In this document: in pieces, positions 1-5,159 of the stretch
How positions within the stretch are numbered: the stretch's first letter is position 1
Layout of the letters: every line of letters begins with the position of its first letter
Assembly: GCA_947174975.1 (NCBI GenBank)
Contig: CAMWLA010000091.1
Coordinates: 1 to 5,159, forward strand
Length of the DNA stretch: 5,159 bases
Reading direction: 5' to 3'
From: an uncultured Clostridia bacterium
GTDB taxonomy: Bacteria > Bacillota > Clostridia > Christensenellales > Borkfalkiaceae
Notes under the pieces: model-generated
Told to the model about the DNA's origin: nothing
The model's database searches: none
What the model saw: only the letters and a program-made list of their open reading frames with translations
Position numbers and translations under genes: made by a program

Positions 1-903
1 ATCTTCAATAGGCTGCTCGGCCGTTTGTTTGTTTTTATGTTCAACGTACGCGGTCAGCGCGTACGCGCCTATTATTCCAAGCACGCACAACACGCAGCCT
101 ACAACTATATGCGCAACACTCAAAGAGGAATAGACGAAATCGGGGAAGTTATTGTTATAGGTTATGAATATCGCGGGGATAGAGCCGACTACGAAACCGA
201 TAATCGCCCAGTTGGTGACCCTCGGGAATTTCCCTAAGAGATATTTCATAAGCTTTGCGATACTGAAAAAGCCCACAATTATTCCGACTGCAAAGGTCAA
301 AAGCACCAGAATCGCGTGTCCGAAATCCGTCTTTAAAAGTGAAACCGTATCAAGAATTTCGTTGTAGTAGCCGAAAATCAATAAAAGCATTGAACCGCTT
401 ACCCCGGGAACTACCAACGCGCAGCTTGCAACCGCGCCTACTAAAAGGAGTACGAAATATCCCCAAACGGGCATCGAAGTCGATAAGTCGGCACTGCCGA
501 GGTTAGGTATAAAGCAAATTCCTATAACCAAAAGCAGTGGAAGCGCAACGGAAAGAATATCAAGCTTTTTAAATCCGTTTTTCATTCCGTCCTTGACGAT
601 TTTTGGGCAAGAGCCAAGCATGAGTCCACCGAACAGCATAACTGTGGGGAACGGTGCATATTTTAACGCATATTTAAGCGGGAAGTACGCCGCGGCAATC
701 GCAAGCACCGCACCCAAAAGAATGGGAAACAGAGTTATAACGCTGCGCTTAAAATCTTTTAATATGTTGCTTATCGCGCTTATAAGCTTATCGTATACGT
801 TTAATAGCACTGCAAGCGTACCGCCGCTGACGCCGGGGATAATCATCGCCGCGCCGATAGCCGCACCTTTTGCAGCGTCTATAAAGAAATTTTTAAGTTT
901 CAT
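1..903 (-). CDS. popT: DUF368/PopT-family polyprenyl-phosphate transporter (3' end outside window)
   Basis: Integral membrane protein of the DUF368 family. Characterised members (PopT) return undecaprenyl phosphate, the lipid carrier of peptidoglycan and surface-glycan synthesis, across the cytoplasmic membrane; the same role here is inferred from family. The window holds 301 codons with no stop. Family members are usually about 270-300 residues and the visible end is already a hydrophilic tail (residues 288-301), so little should be missing. The hallmark is a duplicated Pro-Gly-Val-Ser-Gly motif: PGVSGGT at residues 23-29 and PGVSGS at 166-171, each in a hydrophobic segment, as expected for an internally repeated transporter fold. 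Further hydrophobic stretches lie near 53-75, 85-98, 117-133, 146-165, 196-218, 231-249 and 263-286. The ATG at 903 gives the usual short basic N-terminus (MKLKNFF) just before the first motif. It lies 4 bp after the stop of the EFR1 gene, with no clear Shine-Dalgarno sequence, so translation is probably coupled. It is the third gene of the operon. Confidence 0.9.
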   Translation of the reverse strand, partial: MKLKNFFIDAAKGAAIGAAMIIPGVSGGTLAVLLNVYDKLISAISNILKDFKRSVITLFPILLGAVLAIAAAYFPLKYALKYAPFPTVMLFGGLMLGSCPKIVKDGMKNGFKKLDILSVALPLLLVIGICFIPNLGSADLSTSMPVWGYFVLLLVGAVASCALVVPGVSGSMLLLIFGYYNEILDTVSLLKTDFGHAILVLLTFAVGIIVGFFSIAKLMKYLLGKFPRVTNWAIIGFVVGSIPAIFITYNNNFPDFVYSSLSVAHIVVGCVLCVLGIIGAYALTAYVEHKNKQTAEQPIED

Positions 904-907
904 CAGT

Positions 908-1810
908 TTACTTTATGAAGTCTGCAACGTTTATATTCGCTTGCTTTAGCTGAGCGTCGCATTCCCTATAATATTTTTTGTACAGTCTGTAAATTCTCTT
1001 CGCCTTATCGGGTACGACGGGGAAGTACAGATTTTCGTCCTTTTCAAGCTCGTTTAAGCGGTAACTGCCGTTAACTTTCCAAAACTTGAAAAATCCTACG
1101 TGAATGGCGTCCATGGGGCAGTTGAACGAGCAGCCCATACATAAAACGCACTCTCTGCCGAACTTAAATTTGCCGTCCTTTATCTTAATGTTTGCTTGCG
1201 GACATATTTTAATACATCTTTGGCAATCGATACATTTCTTTTTATCCACTTTAAAAAGCGGGCCGTGAATATGCGCAAAAGGCTGTTCGATCACTCTGAA
1301 AATAGCGGTAAACGCCTTTTTAAAGATATTCTGCTTGGTTTTACGGCGTACGCCGTTTTCGATTTCTCTTGCGCTCAACGCAGTCATAGCTTGTGTGTAT
1401 ATCCACATCTGCTTTGCCATTTCGTCTGAGTGACGGTAAATCATATTGTACGGCATAACGAAATGCCGTTCAAATAAAACGTCGTAGCCTTTCTTTTTTA
1501 AAATTTTAATTAATTTCTGCGAAGAGCCGTCGTTTAAATGCAGCCCCTCGCCGGACGATTTGAACACGAAAGCACGCTTGCCTTGCATTTCGGGAAGCGT
1601 CTTTGCAAATTTTAAGATAGGTTCCGGCGCGCTGAACGCGTGAATGGGATAGCCTAACCCTATTAAATCGTATTCGTCGGGTGAAGGGGGCGGCGGACTG
1701 TTTTTCGCTATTCTGTACACCGTAACTTCGGCGTTCAGATATTTTTTGTACAGCGAAGCAACCCTTAAAGTGTTCCCCGTTCCCGAAAAAACATATAAGA
1801 TTACTTTCAT
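908..1810 (-). CDS. EFR1-family flavodoxin-like/ferredoxin fusion protein
   Basis: A 300-residue soluble protein joining a flavodoxin-like domain to a bacterial-type dicluster ferredoxin, the architecture called EFR1 family in anaerobes. Residues 1-150 form the flavodoxin-like part: strand KVILYVF, then the FMN phosphate-binding loop FSGTGNT (8-14), and a second conserved loop GYPIHAFSAPEP (53-64). The ferredoxin part has two complete CxxCxxCxxxCP motifs, with cysteines at 193, 196, 199, 203 and at 221, 224, 227, 231, so all eight ligands for two [4Fe-4S] clusters are present. No signal peptide or membrane helix is seen, so it is probably a cytoplasmic electron carrier; its redox partner is unknown. 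Four consecutive prolines (39-42) lie in the flavodoxin part. The start ATG at 1810 overlaps the stop of the SDR gene as ATGA (1807-1810) and has no clear Shine-Dalgarno sequence, so translational coupling is likely. The DUF368 gene follows 4 bp downstream. Domain assignment is secure; physiological role is not. Confidence 0.93.
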   Translation of the reverse strand: MKVILYVFSGTGNTLRVASLYKKYLNAEVTVYRIAKNSPPPPSPDEYDLIGLGYPIHAFSAPEPILKFAKTLPEMQGKRAFVFKSSGEGLHLNDGSSQKLIKILKKKGYDVLFERHFVMPYNMIYRHSDEMAKQMWIYTQAMTALSAREIENGVRRKTKQNIFKKAFTAIFRVIEQPFAHIHGPLFKVDKKKCIDCQRCIKICPQANIKIKDGKFKFGRECVLCMGCSFNCPMDAIHVGFFKFWKVNGSYRLNELEKDENLYFPVVPDKAKRIYRLYKKYYRECDAQLKQANINVADFIK

Positions 1811-3357
1811 TTGTTTTCTATAAACTTATCTTCATCGTCGGAGAGGGGATAAACGTCGTTAACCTCGTCCTTTGTGTGCGTATCGAAATAAACTTGTCCA
1901 AAGAAGGGAATATCCGCAAGTGCGCCGTAACGCCACGGCTTGGGTTCACAGCAGTGCGGACACCAGTAACCGCCCTTTAAAATAGTGTGGGGCGCGGACT
2001 CGAATTCGTGTCCGTCGCGGCACTGCCAGCGTATTTTCTTATAAATTTCACCCTCATTGTAATCTTTGGATAAACACTTTCCGCCTCTGAATGCGGCTGC
2101 TTTGGCCAAATCTGCAAAGGTAAGCGAAACAAGCGGTTTATTCTCGTCGTAGCCGTGGTCTAATAAAAGCGGCTTGGCGTTTTCTATATTTTTAAGGTTT
2201 TGATAGTCTTTGCTCTCGCAAAGCAAATCGAACTTTTTCCAGTCGGTTCCTATCTTTTCAAAGTTTTCATAGGAGCCGTAAAAGGCTTTAACTCTGCCGT
2301 CAATGCGGTGCTTTATCCAATATTTGGGCGCATTCGTATTTTTGAACAGTCTCTGAATTGCAAGCTTTGAAATAAGGGAAGAGGGAACAATTTTGGCAAC
2401 CTTGAAATACCAGTATTTTTTCCCCATTCTCTGCCAGAAAATTTTGTTGTTTTCAGTACGGAAGTCCAGAAAATCGTTCAGCTTGTCGCTGTCGTAAAAC
2501 CATACACCGTGGAAATTGCGCGGTATGTTCCAGTTGGGCTTGAATACTTTTTTTGTGTTCATACCCATAACGGCAAAGCCTTCGTCAATCGTTTCAAAAC
2601 CCGTTATGCGGCATTCGGCTCCGCCGCCGATATTGTAGATATTGTTCCAAAATCCGTCAAGCTTGCCCGCAAGGTCGCGCTCAACGAGGTGCTTGCAGAG
2701 TATTCCGCTGTCAACGTCGGTTACCCATTCCAAGGGGCAGTTCCAGCTTGTATGGAACATAAGTCCGTCTTTAAGGTTGTTTGCAAGCATATACTTATGC
2801 AAAACGGCGGTCTGGCGGAGAGATACGAACTTATTAAGTCCGCTGTCCAAAAGGTATCTTTCGGCTTTCATCTTGTACATAGAGTAGCAGTCGTAGTCGG
2901 AAGATATCATCGGGTCGCCAACGCGTCCCCAAACGTGCGGGTATGTGCGGTTGCCGTACAGCGCAACCGTAGCAATATGCACGAAAGGTATGTTATTGCC
3001 CTTTTCGATTACCGTATCGATAAGGTTTTTCGTGCCAACGAAGTTGCTTAAATAGGTCCCGTGCGGGTCGTGGTCGGATTTCGGCGGAATAAGCGCGGCG
3101 CAGTGGATTAAATAGTCCGCGCCGTCCAAAAGCTTTTCGCAGTCCTCTTTGCAAGCGATGTCGCCCTTAAATTTAAAGATGCGCTTGCGGTATTTTTTTA
3201 AAAGCTTTTTCGTAAATTTAGGCAAGCTCTTTTCTGCGGAAAAGAGAATACATCTTATTTTAAAATTATTGTCGGACTCAAGAAGGCTTTTTAAAACCTC
3301 ACCGCCCATAGCTCCGCTGACACCCGTAAGTGCGATTATTTTTTCGTTAGTATTCAT
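1807..3357 (-). CDS. Extended SDR (NAD(P)-dependent epimerase/dehydratase-like) with C-terminal zinc-binding module
   Basis: A 516-residue protein, much longer than the usual 300-350 residues of extended short-chain dehydrogenase/epimerases. The N-terminal Rossmann fold shows the nucleotide-binding loop TGVSGAMGG (G12, G15, G18), GDI at 65-67, HCAAL at 85-89, the ATVALYG strand at 129-135 with T130 in the usual Ser/Thr place, and the catalytic pair Y158-x3-K162. The fold probably extends to about residue 300. No acidic residue follows the second strand (KIRCILFS), which weakly favours NADP(H). Residues 305-400 are an unrecognised basic, aromatic-rich linker. Residues 416-470 resemble the treble-clef zinc module of some phage and homing-type nucleases: GGKCLS, then WQCRDGH, then GYWCPHC, with candidate ligands C428, C446, C466 and C469, and H450 in the conserved GH. 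The tail (500-512) is acidic. Substrate unknown. The ATG at 3357 is the only plausible start: an in-frame TGA lies at 3384-3382 with no ATG, GTG or TTG between, and the next Met (M17) is inside the cofactor loop. No Shine-Dalgarno sequence is visible. First gene of the operon. Confidence 0.88.
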   Translation of the reverse strand: MNTNEKIIALTGVSGAMGGEVLKSLLESDNNFKIRCILFSAEKSLPKFTKKLLKKYRKRIFKFKGDIACKEDCEKLLDGADYLIHCAALIPPKSDHDPHGTYLSNFVGTKNLIDTVIEKGNNIPFVHIATVALYGNRTYPHVWGRVGDPMISSDYDCYSMYKMKAERYLLDSGLNKFVSLRQTAVLHKYMLANNLKDGLMFHTSWNCPLEWVTDVDSGILCKHLVERDLAGKLDGFWNNIYNIGGGAECRITGFETIDEGFAVMGMNTKKVFKPNWNIPRNFHGVWFYDSDKLNDFLDFRTENNKIFWQRMGKKYWYFKVAKIVPSSLISKLAIQRLFKNTNAPKYWIKHRIDGRVKAFYGSYENFEKIGTDWKKFDLLCESKDYQNLKNIENAKPLLLDHGYDENKPLVSLTFADLAKAAAFRGGKCLSKDYNEGEIYKKIRWQCRDGHEFESAPHTILKGGYWCPHCCEPKPWRYGALADIPFFGQVYFDTHTKDEVNDVYPLSDDEDKFIENK

Positions 3358-3364
3358 AAACAGT

Positions 3365-3393
3365 ATTGTATCATTAAGCTTTCAAGTTGTCAA
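3365..3393 (-). promoter_or_regulatory. SigA-type promoter of the SDR-EFR1-PopT operon, predicted leaderless
   Basis: Read on the minus strand, a perfect -35 TTGACA (3393-3388) is followed by exactly 17 bp and a -10 TACAAT (3370-3365) with one mismatch to TATAAT. Only seven bases (ACTGTTT) separate the -10 box from the ATG at 3357, so transcription should begin at or within one or two bases of the start codon. The -35 box overlaps that of the divergent plus-strand promoter. Confidence 0.8.
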
Positions 3394-3416
3394 ACGTATA
3401 AAAAGGGTGGTATAAG
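3387..3416 (+). promoter_or_regulatory. Candidate promoter of the spore-coat gene pair
   Basis: TTGTCA (3387-3392), 18 bp, then TATAAG (3411-3416): a SigA-like pair with one mismatch in the -35, one in the -10 and a slightly long spacer. Predicted start near 3423 leaves about 20 nt of leader that includes the GGAGGA ribosome binding site at 3431-3436. The genes are spore-type, so a sporulation sigma factor may be the real user; the sequence does not settle this. Confidence 0.4.
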
Positions 3417-3442
3417 GCAATAACGAAAGCGGAGGAATAATT

Positions 3443-3631
3443 ATGACTGAAATAACTTCAAAGGAATTACAGCTCATTTCCGACGCACTGACGGCGGAGG
3501 GGCTTATCTGCAAAAAGGCAAGGGCGTATTCAAACACCTTGACCGATGTCGATTTGGCGGGAACTATCGCAAGAATCGCGGACGAACACGAGCAGCGCTA
3601 TAACACGCTGTTATCACTTATAGGGGGCTGA
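3443..3631 (+). CDS. Small helical spore-coat-like protein, partner of Coat_F protein
   Basis: A 62-residue protein predicted to form a two-helix hairpin: helix one about residues 5-30 (SKELQLISDALTAEGLICKK) and helix two about 36-60, the latter containing ADEHEQRYNTLLSL. It resembles the short clostridial proteins annotated as spore coat proteins that sit beside Coat_F-domain genes; this is recognition by pattern, not by a search. There is no signal peptide or membrane segment, and a single cysteine at residue 23. The start is well supported by GGAGGA at 3431-3436, 6-7 bases before the ATG. The stop TGA (3629-3631) is one base from the next ATG, so the two genes are almost certainly co-transcribed and translationally coupled. 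A spore surface or mother-cell role is inferred from the neighbour. Confidence 0.8.
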   Translation: MTEITSKELQLISDALTAEGLICKKARAYSNTLTDVDLAGTIARIADEHEQRYNTLLSLIGG

Positions 3632-3632
3632 A

Positions 3633-3926
3633 ATGAGAATTACAAAAATGGACTGCACGCTCAACGAAAAGGATACCTTGCAAGATTTGCTTGAATCCGA
3701 AAAGCAGCTTATGGCGCTGTACACGACTGCACTCTTTGAAGGAAGTACAACTTCATTCAGAAAAAACATTTCAACGAATTTACTCGGCGTTGCCGAAAAC
3801 CAGTATAAGCTGTTTACCCAGATGCAGACAAGGGGCTATTACGAGCCCGCACCAGCAAAAAAGGATATGATAGACGAGGCAACCTCAACCTTCAAAAAAC
3901 AGAAAAAAGAATTAAAGGCAAATTAA
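3633..3926 (+). CDS. Coat_F-domain spore coat protein (CotF-like)
   Basis: A 97-residue protein whose core, about residues 10-75, matches the Coat_F family: LNEKDTLQDLLESEKQLMALY (10-30) followed by a second helix ending in the family signature QYKLFTQMQTRGYYEP (57-72). Coat_F domains have a ferritin-like helical fold and occur in proteins of the Bacillus and Clostridium spore coat; CotF of B. subtilis is longer (about 160 residues) and is processed, while short single-domain forms like this one are common in Clostridia. The C-terminus is lysine-rich (83-97) and lacks a membrane segment. A purine-rich AGGGGG at 3622-3627, inside the end of the upstream gene, can serve as ribosome binding site for the ATG at 3633. 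It is the last gene of a two-gene unit, followed six bases after its stop by a strong terminator. The exact coat layer cannot be told. Confidence 0.88.
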   Translation: MRITKMDCTLNEKDTLQDLLESEKQLMALYTTALFEGSTTSFRKNISTNLLGVAENQYKLFTQMQTRGYYEPAPAKKDMIDEATSTFKKQKKELKAN

Positions 3927-3931
3927 AAATT

Positions 3932-3962
3932 AACGGTTCGGACTTTCGTCCGAACCGTTTTT
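3932..3962 (+). terminator. Rho-independent terminator of the spore-coat operon
   Basis: A perfect 12-bp stem (AACGGTTCGGAC, 3932-3943, with GTCCGAACCGTT, 3948-3959) encloses a TTTC tetraloop and runs into a T tract at 3958-3962. It begins six bases after the TAA of the Coat_F gene. The other strand also has T-rich sequence after the hairpin, but no minus-strand gene leads into it from the right. Confidence 0.93.
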
Positions 3963-3986
3963 CGTTTGACGAGTGTAGAGTAGGTG

Positions 3987-4000
3987 TTGCGTAAGCGCAA
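3987..4000. repeat. Short inverted repeat upstream of the XRE gene (possible operator)
   Basis: TTGCG (3987-3991) and CGCAA (3996-4000) are exact inverted arms separated by TAAG. The arms are short, and the site lies about 90 bp upstream of the candidate -10 box, so an operator role for the adjacent XRE protein is only a possibility. The rest of the 3963-4136 spacer holds no visible gene. Confidence 0.25.
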
Positions 4001-4085
4001 TTAAGATACATCGATAAAACGTAAGGTTTTTCTCGGTTTTCGGGACAAAATCTCACTTTAAGGGCTTTATTTCTCTGTCTACAAG

Positions 4086-4094
4086 TGATAGAAT
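4086..4094 (+). promoter_or_regulatory. Candidate extended -10 promoter of the XRE regulator
   Basis: TGATAGAAT combines a TAGAAT -10 hexamer (4089-4094) with the TG extension (4086-4087) one base upstream. No good -35 is seen 16-18 bp upstream (TTTATT at 4066-4071 is weak), which an extended -10 can compensate. The predicted start near 4101 leaves about 36 nt of leader containing GGAGG at 4127-4131. Confidence 0.4.
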
Positions 4095-4136
4095 TGAACC
4101 GTAAGCGGATTTAATCATGAATTAGCGGAGGTTTTT

Positions 4137-5159
4137 ATGGAAAGAAAAACAATCGGCGCGTTTATAGCTGTACTTCGGAAAGCAAACGGATTGACCCAGC
4201 AAGAGCTTGCCGACAAGCTCAACGTTTCAAATAAAGCGGTCAGCCGTTGGGAGCGGGACGAATGTGCGCCCGATATTACGCTTATTCCCGCGCTTGCGGA
4301 AATTTTGGGCGTAACATGCGACGAGCTTTTAAAAGGCGAGCGTATAACGTCGGGTTTTCAGCAAGAAAGGAGCGAGCCTAAAATCGATAGGCAAATTAAA
4401 ATGCTTATTAATCGCTCTATTTCAAAATTTACGTTACTAATATGGATATCTTTGGCTTTTTCCCTCGTAGGATTGGTCTGTATGTTTGGTATATCTTACG
4501 GTGCCTTCAGACCGGTTATCGGCTTCGCTGTAATGTGTGTATTCGCCGTCGCGGCTTTCGTAATAGCTGCAATTGCCACAACTAAAATGAAAGGTGCAAA
4601 AAGTGAAAACGAACTGTTTGAAAATGCAGAAGTATCGTCCGTTAAAAAATTTGATAAAACTCTCGCAAGCTTTTCATTCATTGCTTTTTTCGCGGCGATA
4701 TCGGTAGTAGCTATTTCGTTTCCGCTTGTTATCTATCTGTCAGACTACGTTAACAGCGTTCTGATATTTTCAGTCTATTTAAAGCATTTCTGCGCTGTGG
4801 TATTTGCCCTCGGTATTGTGTGGATTATTTTCAAAGATAAATACTGTATATGGATAACCGAACAGCCGTATAAAATAAATTTTAAGCTTATATTAATGAA
4901 CGGCTTACAGCTCGGGGCAATAGTTGTTGCAACTGTTCTGTTCATAATCCGTCCGTATTTCGAGGAATCTTATGTTGGTATAACAGTTTTAATACTCCTC
5001 ATTGTCGGATGTGCCTTTTTGGCTGTAAGTGCAATTATCTTTATGGCTTTTATAATTGCTTGCAAGGAGGACAGAAAAAAGCTTGCATTGTCGGGCGTTA
5101 GGAATTTGTTTCTCATTATTCCGTCGGCAGTAACTATTCTTGTTCACTCGGTTGAGTTC
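4137..5159 (+). CDS. Membrane-anchored XRE-family transcriptional regulator (3' end outside window)
   Basis: The window holds 341 codons with no stop. Residues 5-65 are a lambda-repressor-type helix-turn-helix: LTQQELADKLNVSNKAVSRW (19-38) carries helices two and three, with recognition helix about 31-39, followed by PALAEILGVTCDELLKG (51-67). After a charged linker (68-95) come hydrophobic segments at about 99-119, 126-148, 176-200, 216-231, 251-271, 280-308 and 320-336, so the DNA-binding domain should be tethered to the cytoplasmic face of the membrane by a multi-pass domain. Such proteins are common in Clostridia, are often annotated only as HTH regulators, and may sense membrane or envelope state; the signal here is unknown. 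The start is fixed by GGAGG at 4127-4131, five bases before the ATG, and by the helix-turn-helix beginning right after it. The upstream terminator and separate promoter candidate indicate an independent transcription unit; autoregulation is plausible but unproven. Confidence 0.88.
   Translation, partial: MERKTIGAFIAVLRKANGLTQQELADKLNVSNKAVSRWERDECAPDITLIPALAEILGVTCDELLKGERITSGFQQERSEPKIDRQIKMLINRSISKFTLLIWISLAFSLVGLVCMFGISYGAFRPVIGFAVMCVFAVAAFVIAAIATTKMKGAKSENELFENAEVSSVKKFDKTLASFSFIAFFAAISVVAISFPLVIYLSDYVNSVLIFSVYLKHFCAVVFALGIVWIIFKDKYCIWITEQPYKINFKLILMNGLQLGAIVVATVLFIIRPYFEESYVGITVLILLIVGCAFLAVSAIIFMAFIIACKEDRKKLALSGVRNLFLIIPSAVTILVHSVEF

Noticed and set aside
593..949. Plus-strand open frame opposite the DUF368 gene, together with shorter plus-strand frames at 25-367
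   Set aside because: They are shadows of the minus-strand DUF368 gene, whose duplicated PGVSG motifs settle the coding strand.
2509..3051. Long plus-strand open frame (180 codons) opposite the SDR gene
   Set aside because: It is antisense to a gene with clear family motifs, has no ribosome binding site, and its translation resembles no protein family.
3227..3246. Perfect 8-bp inverted repeat with a 4-base loop (CTCTTTTC / GAAAAGAG) inside the SDR gene
   Set aside because: It lies in the coding region of the Rossmann domain with no T tract, and short A/T-rich palindromes are frequent in this DNA. Most likely chance.
3396..3425. Possible SigF-like forespore promoter: GTATA, 15 bp, GGCAATAACG
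   Set aside because: The -35 and spacing fit, but the last two -10 positions do not, and the start would fall within the GGAGGA ribosome binding site of the 62-residue gene. It cannot be fully excluded because the genes are spore-type.
3963..4136. Possible small RNA or riboswitch in the spacer before the XRE gene
   Set aside because: Only one short inverted repeat and a promoter-like motif are visible; no second terminator or known aptamer pattern was found.
4496..4681. Minus-strand open frame of 61 codons inside the XRE gene
   Set aside because: It is antisense to a continuous helix-turn-helix/membrane protein and has no start signals.

Overview
The window looks like chromosomal DNA from an endospore-forming member of the Firmicutes, probably an uncultured gut-type Clostridia. 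The grounds are a spore-coat (Coat_F) gene pair, a membrane-anchored XRE regulator typical of Firmicutes, an EFR1-type flavodoxin/ferredoxin protein typical of anaerobes, strong GGAGG ribosome binding sites and SigA-like promoters. The genus cannot be told from the sequence.

Left two thirds (1-3357, minus strand): a compact three-gene operon read right to left. It starts with a 516-residue extended short-chain dehydrogenase/epimerase (SDR) that carries an unusual C-terminal zinc-binding module. Next is an EFR1-family protein (flavodoxin-like domain plus two [4Fe-4S] clusters) that overlaps it by 4 bp (ATGA). Last is a DUF368/PopT polyprenyl-phosphate transporter, 4 bp further on, which runs off the left edge. 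An epimerase/reductase, an electron carrier and an undecaprenyl-phosphate recycler together suggest an envelope-lipid or envelope-glycan role. That is inference from context only.

Divergent intergenic region (3358-3442): a near-consensus promoter (TTGACA, 17 bp, TACAAT) drives the minus operon and lies so close to its ATG that the transcript should be leaderless or nearly so. A plus-strand promoter (TTGTCA, 18 bp, TATAAG) shares the same -35 bases, so the two promoters should compete for RNA polymerase.

Right third (3443-5159, plus strand): a 62-residue helical protein and a 97-residue Coat_F-domain protein form a two-gene spore-coat operon, closed by a perfect 12-bp-stem terminator at 3932-3962. 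After a 170-bp spacer with an extended -10 promoter comes a membrane-anchored XRE-family regulator that runs off the right edge.

No rRNA, tRNA, CRISPR array, transposon or riboswitch was seen. The most interesting points are the leaderless, non-Shine-Dalgarno operon, the SDR/zinc-finger fusion and the unexplained SDR-EFR1-PopT gene combination.
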